The notes: generated by a model from the letters alone, not told the origin. A stretch of DNA of 14,000 nucleotides from Neocallimastix lanati (nom. inval.) (GCA_016946835.1 JACVTC010000039.1:648501-662500); one strand, 5' to 3'; shown: positions 1 through 9,967, counted from the first letter of the stretch. Made by a program: numbers and translations.

Positions 1-162
1 TAAAATAAAATAAAATAAAATAAAATAAAATAAAATAAAATAAAATAAAATAAAATAAATAGTTGAAATATAAATATAAAGTACAGATTGAATAAAATAA
101 AATAAAATAAAATAAAATAAAATAAAATAAAATAAAATAAAATAAAATAAAATAAAATAAAT
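1..162. repeat. AAAAT pentanucleotide satellite with a 35-bp spacer
   Basis: Two AAAAT arrays (about 1-57 and 92-161) flank a non-repetitive spacer at about 58-91 that contains AAAGTACAGATTGAATA. The same organisation, with an almost identical spacer, recurs at 6776-7460. The left edge of the window is therefore a second copy of that satellite, although the sequence right of 163 does not match the sequence right of 7460. Confidence 0.95.
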
Positions 163-298
163 AGATATAGCACTTCAATGTAATAAATATAAAGTTATAC
201 CGTTTTACATTAGATTACGTTCTGTTGGATTTAATCGAAATTTATAATGTAATTGTATATATAAATTAATTTATTTAAAAAAATAAAAATGTTTCACT
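163..298. other. Intergenic stretch of higher complexity
   Basis: This part is less repetitive than its surroundings, with several C and G bases around 200-235 and short inverted words (AATGTAA near 177, TTACATT near 206). It has no open frame of useful length and no tRNA-like arrangement. No function is assigned. Confidence 0.3.
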
Positions 299-370
299 AA
301 AAAATGGAATTAAAAAAATAAAAAAAAAAAAAAAAAAATTTAATTTATAACTTTTTTTATTCCATTTTTT
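299..370. repeat. Imperfect hairpin element, copy A
   Basis: The arms at about 299-317 and 351-370 are reverse complements with a one-base indel; the core is ATGGAAT against ATTCCAT. The loop is A/T-rich. It is followed by ATCTTT, a T run and AAACTTTAA. The same core and the same downstream words occur at 4974-5040, so this is a dispersed repeat and not a chance poly-A/poly-T pairing. It could be a small inverted-repeat element or a structured RNA or 3'-end signal. Confidence 0.5.
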
Positions 371-648
371 ATCTTTTTTTTTTTTTAAACTTTAAAATAT
401 ATAATATTGATATTTCGTTTGTGTCTATAAAGGAAATAAAATTAATAACAAAAAGTTATTGAATAAATATATTATTAAATAAAGCAAGAAAAAATTGTTT
501 TAATTATTGATAACTACTATTTATTTTCAATGTTAAAAAAAAAATTCTAAAATTAAATATTCATATATGTATAAATATATATTTCACCAGAGACAAAAAA
601 AAAAAAAACATAAAAGTTTTTTGTTAGTATTAAAAAATCATTTAAATT
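371..648. other. Intergenic, no gene seen
   Basis: AT-rich DNA with homopolymer runs. Stops are dense in all frames and no family is recognised. Confidence 0.6.
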
Positions 649-738
649 TAAAAGGAAGGGTTTTGACTACTTCTATTTCTCATGTTTTGAGGGAGGGAGT
701 TGGAAATAAGGGAAGTTCACATTGGAAGTAAAACCAAA
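649..738. other. Locally GC-enriched islet of unknown nature
   Basis: About 90 bp with markedly more G and C than anything nearby, including GAGGGAGGGAG near 690. One forward frame stays open from about 620 to a TAA at 730-732 but has no ATG. A reverse frame is also open for about 20 codons. The ends are weakly inverted (GGTTTTGAC against AGTAAAACC). It could be a decayed exon of a lost gene, a small RNA or a fragment of a mobile element; I recognise none of these. Confidence 0.3.
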
Positions 739-1569
739 AAAAAAAAAAAAAAATTAAATTTAAACTTTATGATTACTCTGATAAAGGATGAAAGTATTTT
801 TATTTTATCAATATAAAATTTCCAATAATTTAAGATTACCAATCAAAAACTATTTTGTTATTAGACATAAGTTTAAATATAAAAAATAGAAATAAAAATA
901 TAAAAAATAGAAATAAAAAATAAAAATATATATATATGTATAAATATAAGAATATAAAAAGTTCTTTTTTATTTATTTATTTATTTATTATTATTATTTT
1001 TTTTTCTTTTAAAATAATATATATATATAACAATTAGATAATATAATATACTTTCTTTTATAATAGCAGAAATTATTAATAAATTAAAGTAATATATAAA
1101 AAAGAAAAAAGTTCTATTTTTTTTTTTTTTTTTAATGTTAATTTTTTTTAAATTATTTTAATTATAAATATATCTATATATTAAATAATAAAAATATATA
1201 AATAACAGTTGAATATTAAATAGTTCAGTTTTCATATTTAACATACAATAAAGCATATAATAAACAGTAAATACAATATAGATATATTTCTTTTAATAAT
1301 TTTTATTTTTTAATATTCATATACTTATATATAAAGTGATATCAGTTTAAAACACTATAGCATTTAATTAATATTATAATAAAATATTCATTTTAATTTA
1401 TTAGAAAAGTATAAGAAATGATAATAGTAAATGAAAGGAATAATAAAAAAAATATTAATTATTAAATAATATATGAAATACTTTTTTAACTAGCATAATA
1501 AAATTAATAAAAAGAAAATTATAAAAAAAAAAATAAAAAAAAAAAGTCATAAATTATAGAAGATTTATT

Positions 1570-1600
<31 letters not shown>

Positions 1601-1605
1601 ATATA
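739..1605. other. Intergenic, simple-sequence DNA
   Basis: About 870 bp of A/T homopolymers, AT dinucleotide runs (for example 1578-1600) and short TTTA repeats near 968-988. I see no coding signal. It could hold part of the upstream region of the first ATG8 gene. Confidence 0.6.
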
Positions 1606-1708
1606 TTTTTTTTGTTAGAAATATAACCAATTTATAAAACAGCAACAGCAATAGTATTTTTTTTTGTTAGAAATATAACCAATTTATAAAACAGCAACAG
1701 CAATAGTA
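1606..1708. repeat. Tandem duplication, 52-bp unit
   Basis: Two essentially identical copies (1606-1656 and 1657-1708) each carry a T run, GTTAGAAATATAACC and ACAGCAACAGCAATAG. Another T run and G follow, as if a third copy began and stopped. The repeat lies about 310-410 bp upstream of the unit 1 ATG. The near identity of the copies means the duplication is recent. Confidence 0.95.
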
Positions 1709-2015
1709 TTTTTTTTTGTTTTTTTTTAATATACATAACTTTATACATACATATATGTTGATAAAGGAATAATACAATATATTTTATAATAAAAAAAATC
1801 CTTAAAAATTAAAAATCTATATCTATATCTATATCTATTATATATGAATTCTTATTTTATGAATAAATTTCATAACACTATAATATAAAATATTATATAT
1901 AATTTTTTTTTTACTTGAGCTTATATTAAATAAATTTTTTATTATATTCTTTTACAATAGCAAGAAGTTTCTAAATAATATATAAATATTTATATAGAAT
2001 TAAATATAATTAAAA
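1709..2015 (+). promoter_or_regulatory. Upstream region of ATG8 unit 1
   Basis: About 300 bp of AT-rich DNA before the ATG, with an ATCTAT hexamer run at about 1815-1838. TATA-like words occur but cannot be told from background. The A-rich context just before the start (TAAAA-ATG) matches units 3-5. It does not resemble the conserved flank of units 3-5. Confidence 0.3.
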
Positions 2016-2419
2016 ATGCAAAAGAGATTTCGTGATTCACATTCATTTGGTACTTTCATATTATCATTATTATTATTTTATAATTCATTTTTAATAATAA
2101 TATATATTAAGAAACCAACAATAATATTAATAAAAATGTAATTCTTTCTTTAACATTTTTTAATTTTTAATATTTAATAGAGGAACGTAAAAACAAAGTC
2201 AAGAAATTAAGAGTAAGTCATTATTCAATAAAATTAAATTATTTAAAATAAAAAGATAAATTTTTGATAAATTTGATATATATTCTATAGATATTTTATC
2301 TTATTTTATTTTTTTTTTTTTTTACTTAATTTAAATTATACATAATATTGTTAAAATTTTTATTAATACAGGAAAAATATAAAGATAAAATACCATGGTA
2401 AAAATTATATCTAACTATA

Positions 2420-2458
<39 letters not shown>

Positions 2459-3039
2459 GATTTTATAATAATATATATATATATTGTCATAATTAAAACG
2501 AGATTCTAATATATTATTATTATATAAATATAAAATAGTATTGTAGAAAAAGCTAAGAGCAGTAAAATTCCAGATATTGAATGTAACAAAATTTTGGTAA
2601 ATAATATTTATAGATAATTTTTTATTATATATATATCTATATATATCAGTGTTTTAAATAAAATAATATTAATTACTTTTTATCATAATATATTTATAAA
2701 GATTGATCATAGTAAGACTGTTGGTAAGTAAAAAAAACAATAATAATAACAAAAACAAAAGCAAAGGAACAAACAAATTAAAAATAAAAAAATACGGTTA
2801 ATAATACCTATATTAAAAATGAATAGATTATTATATAATTAAGATACAAAAATAGATTTGAATACCTATATTTTTAAATATTTATATTAATTGTGATAAT
2901 TTAGTGTGAATAAATTAAAAAAAAGTTATTTATTATCAAATTTACAATAAACATATAATTAATATAGTATAATAGTTTAAAAATTAAGAATAAATTATTA
3001 TTTTTCCAGTTGAATTAATATTTTTATATATAATATATC

Positions 3040-3086
<47 letters not shown>

Positions 3087-3138
3087 TTTTGTATTAAACA
3101 TATAAATAATAAATTACTAATATTAAATTAATATGCTA

Positions 3139-3169
<31 letters not shown>

Positions 3170-3299
3170 TTTAAAAAAGGTCAATTAATGTGTACCATTA
3201 GGTAAATATTAAAAGAAATCTCCAAAATATTATAAATATATATATATTTTTTTAATAATTAACTGTAAAATATTTAAAATTTTAAAATTTTTATTTATT

Positions 3300-3353
<54 letters not shown>

Positions 3354-3534
3354 GTAGAAAGAAAATTAAGCTTCCATCAGAAGATGCTATTTTCTTATTT
3401 ATTAATGGCATTTTACCTCCAGTTGCTAATACCATGAGTACTATCTATGAAAAATATAAGGATGAAGATGTAATTTTTAATTTTTATTTATCTAATTTAA
3501 TTATATTTTATATCATCATCATCATTAAAATAAA

Positions 3535-3565
<31 letters not shown>

Positions 3566-3657
3566 TTTCATATATATTTATTAAATAATATTAAAAAATA
3601 TTATAGGGTTTTCTTTATGTGACTTATTCTGGTGAAACTACATTTGGCTCAAATTAA
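2016..3657 (+). CDS. ATG8: ATG8 ubiquitin-like autophagy modifier (unit 1), eight exons
   Basis: Spliced exons: 2016-2049, 2181-2212, 2372-2397, 2539-2596, 2702-2723, 3180-3201, 3358-3469, 3607-3657. Together they encode 118 residues plus TAA, the usual ATG8 length (yeast 117). Intron donors are GTAC/GTAA types, acceptors TAG, CAG or AAG; intron phases are 1,0,2,0,1,2,0. Visible family landmarks are F-E-x-R at residues 11-14, KIP at 28-30, VEKAKSS at 33-39, IPDIE at 41-45, TVGQ at 56-59, AIFLFIN at 75-81, LPP at 84-86, the [19 protein letters not shown] stretch at 94-112 and TFG-SN at the end. ATG8 proteins are cleaved by ATG4 after the Gly, here Gly116, and joined to phosphatidylethanolamine on autophagosome membranes by ATG7, ATG3 and ATG12-ATG5. 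The docking surface is unusual: positions equal to yeast Tyr49, Pro52 and Leu55 are Ile, Asp and Lys. It is the first of five tandem relatives. The family assignment is very secure; exact exon edges rest on alignment to known ATG8 proteins. Confidence 0.93.
2419..2459. repeat. ATT trinucleotide run in intron 3 of unit 1
   Basis: About 13 ATT units lie in the 141-bp third intron. This is an intronic microsatellite with no coding effect. Confidence 0.9.
3043..3084. repeat. Poly-T tract in intron 5 of unit 1
   Basis: A 42-base T run in the longest intron of unit 1 (2724-3179, 456 bp). It is about 95 bp before the acceptor, so it is not in the usual polypyrimidine-tract position. Confidence 0.9.
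3302..3349. repeat. Poly-T tract before the exon 7 acceptor of unit 1
   Basis: A 48-base T run ends 8 bases before the acceptor TAG at 3355-3357, where a polypyrimidine tract is expected. The length in the assembly may be inexact. Confidence 0.9.
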
Positions 3658-3664
3658 TATGCTT

Positions 3665-3700
3665 AAAAACAAAAACAAAAACAAAAACAAAAACAAAAAC
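3665..3700. repeat. AAAAAC hexanucleotide array just after unit 1 stop
   Basis: Six perfect AAAAAC units start 8 bases after the stop codon at 3655-3657, so they probably lie in the 3' UTR of unit 1. Units 2-4 have no such array. Confidence 0.95.
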
Positions 3701-4217
3701 AAAAAGTAAAATATAAATAATATTAATTATAATAACTAGAGGAAAAAAAAGGATTTTCATATATAAATAAAAATAAAAAATAAAATAAAATTTTTTTTCC
3801 TTATATTCTTTGATTCTTATTCTTATTCTAATTATAATAAAATATAGAAGAAAAAAAATAATTATTAATATATTGAATTGTTAAGAACTAAATATATATA
3901 AATTAAATATAAATAAATAAATAAATATATATATATATGTATATATTTATTTTTTTTTTAATTTTTTATTACTAAATTGTTATAAATATTTTTAAAACTA
4001 TATTTTAATTATTTTAATATAATATCCAAATCTCTAAAAAAGAAAAAAAGAGAAATGAATATAAGATTATAATAATAATAATAAATAAAAAAAGATTAAT
4101 ATTTATATTAATAATATATTTATATTATTATTATATAGGCTATACTTCTTTTTTCTCATCATAATTGTTTTTTTTTAATTTCTTTATTATTTTTTATTAA
4201 TTAGATATAAAATTATT

Positions 4218-4220
<3 letters not shown>
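3701..4220. other. Intergenic after unit 1, no gene seen
   Basis: About 520 bp of AT-rich DNA. Around 3800-3850 the words TTCTTATTCTTATTC and AATATAG faintly recall the conserved 3' flank of units 2-4, but the match is too weak to call. The 3' end of the unit 1 transcript probably falls here. Confidence 0.5.

Positions 4221-4294
<74 letters not shown>
4221..4294. repeat. AAT trinucleotide array, about 25 units
   Basis: A 74-base AAT run followed by a short AAAC run. It is intergenic between units 1 and 2. Confidence 0.95.
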
Positions 4295-4295
<1 letters not shown>

Positions 4296-4429
4296 CAAAC
4301 AAACAAAAAATATATAGACAAAAAAAAAAAAAGGAGAAGTAATAATATAATAATTAAATAATTACATAAAGCATTATTAAATATTTATCTCAATTTAAAA
4401 ATGATTCTATCTTTATAAAAGCAGAATTC

Positions 4430-4469
<40 letters not shown>

Positions 4470-4839
4470 TTAATACTATTATTTAAAGATTATTAAATAT
4501 ATTTATTTATTTATTTATTTATTTTTCTAATTATTAATTAATTCAATGATTAAGAACATTTTATTAATTGATTTAAAAAGAAAAAAAAATATATATATGT
4601 ATTAAATAATAATAAATATTGATATTATATTTGTTAAATGAATTTTTTTTATTTATATAAAATTTGTTATTAGAATGCATTAATATGTTTTAATAATTTT
4701 TGATATTATATGAAAATAATAATATTTAAAGATGATTTTATAGATATTAATATGATATGAATATATATATATGTATATAAATTTAGAACTTTATATTAAA
4801 TTTATTGAATTTGTTTTGTCCATTTCATTAATCGGAATA
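4295..4839. other. Intergenic, with a 33-base poly-T at 4434-4466
   Basis: No coding frame or known family. It contains the poly-T run and a TTTA run at 4499-4525. Confidence 0.55.
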
Positions 4840-4953
<114 letters not shown>

Positions 4954-4973
4954 CTCAAAAAAAGCAAAAAAAA

Positions 4974-5020
4974 AAAAAAATGGAACTAAGAAATTTAATT
5001 AATTTTAATTCCATTTTTTT
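4974..5020. repeat. Imperfect hairpin element, copy B
   Basis: The left arm (about 4974-4990, core ATGGAACTAA) pairs with the right arm (about 5002-5020, core TTAATTCCAT). The element is followed by ATCTTT and AAACTTTAA, as in copy A at 299-370. The spacing is shorter than in copy A. Confidence 0.5.
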
Positions 5021-5401
5021 ATCTTTAAACTTTAATTATTTAAAATTAATACATTTTTTAGAAATAATGCCTGATGTAATGTACAAAAGTATTGTACATA
5101 ACATTTTATTATAAACTTTATTTAATATAATTATAAAAAATTTTAAAATAATTATTTTATTATCAATAATTATAATAAACACTTTAAAAATTTAAAATAA
5201 AAGAAATAATAAAATTTTTTTTATAATTAGAAATGGCTTTTTTTGTTCATCCGACCTTTTGTGAATTTTAATTAGAGAATTTAACTTTAAAAATTATTTC
5301 AGAAATATAACATTTTATTATTTCATTATAAATTTTAATTAAATTATATAGTTAAATTATAAAGTTAAATATTAGTTCTAAGGTTTAATATAATTAAATA
5401 G
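5021..5401. other. DNA that replaces exons 1-3 of ATG8 unit 2
   Basis: Homology to the other units starts only at about 5375, inside what would be intron 3. No trace of exons 1-3 is found upstream: there is no GATAAAATACCATGG-like exon 3 and no start exon. The stretch includes a perfect 8-bp inverted repeat at 5079-5099 (ATGTACAA, five-base loop, TTGTACAT) and a slightly GC-richer patch at 5232-5262. Both are of unknown role. Confidence 0.5.
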
Positions 5402-5670
5402 TATCGTTGAAAAGGTTATGAATAGTAAAATTATGGATATTGAAAAAAATTAATTCCTGGTAATTATCTATATTTATATATATATATATATATACATATA
5501 TAATTTATTATTAAAAAATATATAATATATATATTATTAATTTTTTTCTTTAATTTATCATATATGCAAAGATTCCAAATTATTATACTATTAGTAAGTT
5601 TAAAATAATTATTATTGGTATAAAAATTAATAAATATTTTATAATTAAATATAGAAATAGATTTGTGTAC

Positions 5671-5695
5671 TTTTTTTTTTTTTTTTTTTTTTTTT
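5671..5695. repeat. Poly-T tract in intron 5 of unit 2
   Basis: A 25-base T run at the place where intron 5 of unit 3 has 37 and unit 4 has 27. Confidence 0.85.
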
Positions 5696-5805
5696 AATGA
5701 ATTAATAACTATAAATAAATATGAATAGAAAAAGTGTATTTATAATAAAATTTAAAAAAAAAAAAGATGTATTATTTAAATGGAGTATAAATATAAGATA
5801 AATTA

Positions 5806-5824
5806 GTTATTAATCATTAATAAC
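5806..5824. repeat. Perfect 9-bp palindrome in intron 5, unit 2
   Basis: GTTATTAAT and ATTAATAAC flank one central base. The same palindrome is kept at 8969-8987 and 11931-11949, with only the central base changing. Confidence 0.8.
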
Positions 5825-6003
5825 ATTAATATTTAAATTTATTTTTATATATCATATTTATATAATAATATAAAATATTTTTTTTCTTTTTTTTTGTTTT
5901 TTTATATGTATATGTTGAACTCATAAAAAATATATTGTTAATACTATGCAAATATAATATATATATATGCATTTAAATAATAAAAATAATTTACAACTTA
6001 TTT

Positions 6004-6020
6004 AATAATAATAATAATAA
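6004..6020. repeat. AAT run abutting the exon 6 acceptor, unit 2
   Basis: A 17-base AAT run directly precedes the acceptor AAG. Equivalent runs are 41 bases in unit 3 and 68 in unit 4. Confidence 0.9.
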
Positions 6021-6214
6021 GGTCAACTTAAATGTGCTATAAGGTATTTATAAATTTCAAAATATTTATATAATATATTAGTAGTATTACTTTAAGTTCT
6101 TTAATTAAATTTCTTTTGTTTTTATTTTATTATAAAACTTTCTAAATTTACTATTTATATCTTATTTTTTTTATTAATCATTAATGAAGAAAGAGAATCA
6201 AGCTTTAAAAAGAG

Positions 6215-6320
6215 GAAGCTCTTTACATTTTTATTGGTGAAATTATTCCAAATGATACTGAAATTATGAAGCTTTTTACATTTTTATTGGTGAAATTATT
6301 CCAAATAATACTGAAATTAT
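6215..6320. repeat. 53-bp tandem duplication inside exon 7 of unit 2
   Basis: Units 6215-6267 and 6268-6320 differ at two positions (a C/T at the sixth base and a G/A near the fortieth). The duplication shifts the frame of exon 7 and is absent from units 3 and 4. Confidence 0.95.
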
Positions 6321-6522
6321 GAGTTCTATCTATGAAAAATATAAGAATGAAGATGTAAATTAATAAATAATTAATAATTAAATAAAACAAATGTTGAGAT
6401 AAACAATTTTTTATTAAATTATTTAAAAATTAACATTTCTATATATATAATTTTTGAAAATATATAATTTATATTAGGGTTTTCTTTATATTACCTATGA
6501 AGGTGAAAGCACATTTGGTTAA

Positions 6523-6775
6523 TTTTAATTTTAATTTTTTTTTTTTTTTCTAAAAAAAAAAAAAAGAATTCATACTTATTATTTTTATTCTTAAACATAT
6601 TCTTATTATCATTTTTATATAATATAGGAGGAAAATTTATAAAATGAATAAAATTTAAATTTTATATAATAATATGAATTATGAATTTTCATTAATAAAA
6701 ATACAATAATTAATTAATTATATATATACATAATTTTTTTTTTATTCTTAATATTTATTAAATTCTTTTTTATTA
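6523..6775 (+). promoter_or_regulatory. Conserved 3' flank after unit 2
   Basis: About 250 bp homologous to the sequence after units 3 and 4, apart from a missing block of roughly 78 bp. It contains TATAATATAGGAGGAAAATT at about 6617-6637 and an 18-bp perfect palindrome at 6648-6665 (ATAAAATTT then AAATTTTAT) with an AATAAA word at 6647-6652. A polyadenylation region is the likely role, inferred from position. Confidence 0.4.
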
Positions 6776-7460
6776 AATAAAATAAAATAAAATAAAATAA
6801 AATAAAATAAAATAAAATAAAATAAAATAAAATAAAATAAAATAAAATAAAATAAAATAAAATAAAATAAAATAAAATAAAATAAAATAAAATAAAATAA
6901 AATAAAATAAAATAAAATAAAATAAAATAAAATAAAATAAAATAAAATAAAATAAAATAAAATAAAATAAAATAAAATAAAATAAAATAAAATAAAATAA
7001 AATAAAATAAAATAAAATAAAATAAAATAAAATAAAATAAAATAAAATAAAATAAAATAAAATAAAATAAAATAAAATAAAATAAAATAAAATAAAATAA
7101 AATAAAATAAAATAAAATAAAATAAAATAAAATAAAATAAAATAAAATAAAATAAAATAAAATAAAATAAAATAAAATAAAATAAAATAAAATAAATAGT
7201 AGAATATTAAATATAAAGTACAGATTGAATAAAATAAAATAAAATAAAATAAAATAAAATAAAATAAAATAAAATAAAATAAAATAAAATAAAATAAAAT
7301 AAAATAAAATAAAATAAAATAAATAGTAGAATATTAAATATAAAGTACAGATTGAATAAAATAAAATAAAATAAAATAAAATAAAATAAAATAAAATAAA
7401 ATAAAATAAAATAAAATAAAATAAAATAAAATAAAATAAAATAAAATAAAATAAAATAAA
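6776..7460. repeat. Large AAAAT satellite, three arrays with two spacers
   Basis: Arrays lie at about 6776-7194 (some 84 units), 7229-7322 and 7357-7460, separated by two identical 35-bp spacers at about 7195-7228 and 7323-7356 that include GTAGAATATTAAATATAAAG and GTACAGATTGAA. Homologous positions before units 4 and 5 carry only about 25 and 35 bases of AAAAT (10003-10027 and 12948-12982), so this is a variable-length locus. Assembly of the longest array may be inexact. Confidence 0.95.
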
Positions 7461-7814
7461 AAAGAACTAAGATAGTATAAATAAAATCAAAGCTATAAGT
7501 AACAAAGATAATTAATAAAAGAATTTAATTTTTATGAATATATATATATAAATTATATATTTTGAATTGTTCATACTTTATTATATATATATATATTTTG
7601 TACTAATATTAATATTACGCTTTTATTATTATTATTTAAATTTAAATGTTTTTATATATATATATATTCTATTGATTAATAAAATAAAATAATTTAGTAT
7701 AAATTCTTTATTATATTAAAATATATTATACAATATATTATAAATTAAAAATTTAAAATAAACCCTATATAAAATATGATTTAATTTTTTTTTATTCTTT
7801 TTTTTTTATTTTCT
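7461..7814. other. Intergenic before unit 3, distal part
   Basis: This begins with a conserved word, AAAGAACTAAGATAGTATAA, also found at about 10026 and 12981. It is homologous to the spacers before units 4 and 5 but lacks a block of roughly 340 bp that would fall at about 7635. No gene is seen. Confidence 0.7.
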
Positions 7815-7944
7815 TATATAAAACAATTTTTTTTTTCTCTTTTTTTTCTTTTTTTTTTTTTTTTTATTATTTTTATTAATCATTATATACTTATTTACTT
7901 AATTATAACCAGTAAAAATAGACTTAATACTATAAAAAATAAAA
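7815..7944 (+). promoter_or_regulatory. Promoter-like 5' flank of unit 3
   Basis: A TATATAAA word at 7815-7822 is followed by a T-rich tract with CTCTT, then ATTATATACTTATTTACTTAA (from 7882), TAACCAGTAAAAATAG and the A-rich start context. The order is the same before units 4 and 5. TATA words mean little in such DNA; the shared order and the pyrimidine tract carry the weight. Confidence 0.35.
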
Positions 7945-8822
7945 ATGCGTTTTCAAGAAAAACATTCTTTTGGTACTTAAATTTTTTATTAATGATATTA
8001 ACATTAATATTATTATTAATATTAATATATATAAATATTTTTTTTATTATTATATTTTATATTTTATATTTTATTTTTTAATTTTTTAATTTTTTAATTT
8101 TTATTTTTTTTATTTTATTTTATTTTATTTTTTCATTATCAATTATTTTATATGTTTAAAGAATCAATAATAACGATGAAAAATTAATATAATAAAATTC
8201 TTTTATTCATATGTTTTATTTTATAAAAATTTAACAGAGAAGCGTCAAATGGAATCCAAGAAAGAATTAGTAAATTATTATAAAATATAGTTAAAATTAA
8301 ACTAAATTAAATTAAATAAAAAGAGATATAAGTTTTAAATAACTATGAATGTTTTATATATATATATTACTTTTAATATAAATTATATATAATATTATCA
8401 TTTTTTTTTTCACTAATGTAGGAAGAAAATCCAGATAGAATACCATGGTAAAAATTATATTTATAATAATAATTCATTATTATAATTAATTTTTTTTTAA
8501 AAATGAACTCTATAATATATCTACAACATATTATAAAAATTAATTCTAATGTTTAAAAATTTTATATAAAATTAAATAGTATCGTTGAAAAGGCTAAGAA
8601 TAGTAAAATCATGGATATTGAAAGAAATAAACTCAGGGTAATTATCTATATATCCACAGATAGTTTATTATTAAAAAATATAAATATCATTAATTTTTTT
8701 TTTTTTAATTTACAATATATTTAAAGATTCCAAATACTTTAACTATTAGTAAGTTTAAAATAATTATAATTGCTATAAAAATAAATAAATATTTTATAAT
8801 TAAATATAGAAATAGGTTTAGA

Positions 8823-8866
<44 letters not shown>

Positions 8867-9151
8867 AATTAATAACTATAAATAAATATGAAGAAAAAAA
8901 GTATATTTAGAATAAAATTTAAAATAAAGATATATCATTTAAATGGAGTATAAAAATAAGATAAAGTAGTTATTAATTATTAATAACATTAATGTTTAAA
9001 TTTATTTTTATATATCATATTTATATAATAATATAAAATACTTTTTTTATTTTTATATATATATATATTGAACTCATAAAAATATATTATTAAAATTTTA
9101 TTAAAATAATATATATATGCATTTAAATAACAAAAATAATTTACAACTTAT

Positions 9152-9194
<43 letters not shown>

Positions 9195-9641
9195 GTTCAA
9201 CTTAAATATATTATAAGGTATTTATAATTTCAAGATATATATATTATATTAATAATATTATTTTTTAGTTCTTTAATTAAACTTTTTTCGTTTTTATTTT
9301 ATTATAAAATTTTCTAAATTTACTATTTATATCTTATTTTTTTTATTAATCATTAATGAAGAAGGAGAATCAAACTTCAAAAAGAGGAAGCTCTTTACAT
9401 TTTTATTGGTGAAATTATGCCAAATGATACTGAAATTATGAGTTCTATCTATGAAAAATATAAGAATGAAGATGTAAATTAATAAATAATTAATAATAAA
9501 ATAAAACAAATGTTAGAATAAACGATTTTTTATTAAATTATTTAAAAATTAACATTTCTATATATATGATTTTTGAAAATATATAATTTATATTAGGGTT
9601 TTCTTTATATTACCTATGAAGGTGAAAGCACATTTGGTTAA
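7945..9641 (+). CDS. ATG8-like protein (unit 3), eight exons, ends at Gly
   Basis: Spliced exons: 7945-7972, 8238-8269, 8422-8447, 8580-8637, 8727-8748, 9196-9217, 9362-9473, 9597-9641; 114 residues plus TAA with no internal stop. Exon phases equal those of unit 1. It starts MRFQEKHSFEKRQ, two residues shorter at the N terminus than yeast ATG8. Landmarks are FEKR at 9-12, PDRIP, IVEKAKNSK, IPNTLT, ALYIFIG and the IYEKYKNEDGFLYITYEGES stretch. The stop codon follows TFG directly, so the Gly for lipid attachment is exposed without ATG4 cleavage. Oddities: the position of yeast Leu50 is Arg, and the usual Gly of TVGQ (yeast Gly58) becomes Ile, coded across the exon 5/6 junction. These changes could weaken folding or partner binding, so it may be a diverged functional paralogue or an early pseudogene that is still open. 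The upstream ATG choice is supported by the same exon 1 in units 4 and 5. Confidence 0.85.
8826..8862. repeat. Poly-T tract in intron 5 of unit 3
   Basis: A 37-base T run, homologous to those in units 2 and 4 but different in length. Confidence 0.85.
8969..8987. repeat. Perfect 9-bp palindrome in intron 5, unit 3
   Basis: GTTATTAAT, central T, ATTAATAAC. The centre is C in units 2 and 4. Confidence 0.8.
9154..9194. repeat. AAT run abutting the exon 6 acceptor, unit 3
   Basis: A 41-base AAT run ends in the acceptor AAG at 9193-9195. No polypyrimidine tract lies between it and the exon. Confidence 0.9.
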
Positions 9642-9919
9642 TTTTAATTTTAATTTTTTTTTTGAACTAGTTTTGCTTTGTTTTTAGAATCCAAATACAA
9701 TCTATAAAATTCTGGACATATATTGAATATATTAAACAGTATGAAAAAAGAATTCATACTTTTTATTTTTATTCTTAAACATATTCATATTATCATTTTT
9801 ATATAATATAGGAGGAAAATTTATTTATAAAATGAATAAAATTTAAATTTTATATAATAATATGAATTATGATATCATATAAATAAAAATAAAATAATTA
9901 ATTAATTATATATATATAA

Positions 9920-9921
<2 letters not shown>
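9642..9921 (+). promoter_or_regulatory. 3' flank of unit 3 with a conserved 78-bp block
   Basis: The block at about 9664-9742 (starting GAACTAGTTTTGCTTTG) is richer in G and C than its surroundings, nearly identical at 12649-12726 and missing after unit 2. It contains TTTTTAG, which could act as a splice acceptor, so a UTR exon is possible. The TATAATATAGGAGGAAAATT motif follows at about 9803-9822, then the 18-bp palindrome at 9836-9853. I infer a 3' UTR and polyadenylation region. Confidence 0.4.

Positions 9922-9965
<44 letters not shown>
9922..9965. repeat. Poly-T tract between units 3 and 4
   Basis: A 44-base T run; the homologous place after unit 4 (12902-12910) has only 9 T. Confidence 0.9.

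Positions 9966-9967
<2 letters not shown>

Larger units (their letters stand above)
5402..6522 (+). pseudogene. ATG8-like pseudogene (unit 2), exons 1-3 missing
   Basis: Exon remnants: 5402-5459, 5572-5593, 6022-6043, 6190-6354, 6478-6522, matching exons 4-8 of units 3 and 4. Residues homologous to about 1-30 are absent. Exon 4 has an in-frame TAA at 5451-5453 where units 3 and 4 have AAA (Lys). Exon 7 has a TAA at 6206-6208 where they have CAA (Gln). Exon 7 also contains a 53-bp tandem duplication (6215-6267 and 6268-6320), which breaks the frame since 53 is not a multiple of three. The last exon still reads GFLYITYEGESTFG and then TAA. Splice sites remain intact, so a transcript is possible, but no ATG8 protein can be made with the standard code. 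The second TAA could read as Gln under a ciliate-type code, yet the truncation and frameshift would remain. Confidence 0.9.

Noticed and set aside
163-260. Possible tRNA in the more complex stretch near the left edge
   Set aside because: No acceptor stem, anticodon arm or proper T-loop could be paired.
3434-3622. Open frame starting [12 protein letters not shown] on the + strand
   Set aside because: This is exon 7 of ATG8 unit 1 read on into intron 7. Its first 12 residues are real ATG8 sequence, the rest is intron.
5451-6208. Ciliate-type genetic code (TAA as Gln), suggested by the TAA in exon 7 of unit 2 that aligns with CAA
   Set aside because: All other Gln codons in the units are CAA, the TAA in exon 4 aligns with Lys, and TAA sits at the expected ATG8 end in units 1-4. 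The standard code is simpler, though the alternative is not formally excluded.
9327-9509. 60-codon open frame on the - strand, with a twin at 12312-12494
   Set aside because: It is the antisense shadow of exon 7 and its flanking introns. The two are alike only because exon 7 is nearly identical in units 3 and 4.
9684-9735. Resemblance of the 78-bp 3' block to exons 4 and 5 (AATCCAAATAC, GGACATATATTGAA)
   Set aside because: The matches are short, in reversed order and expected by chance in AT-rich DNA.
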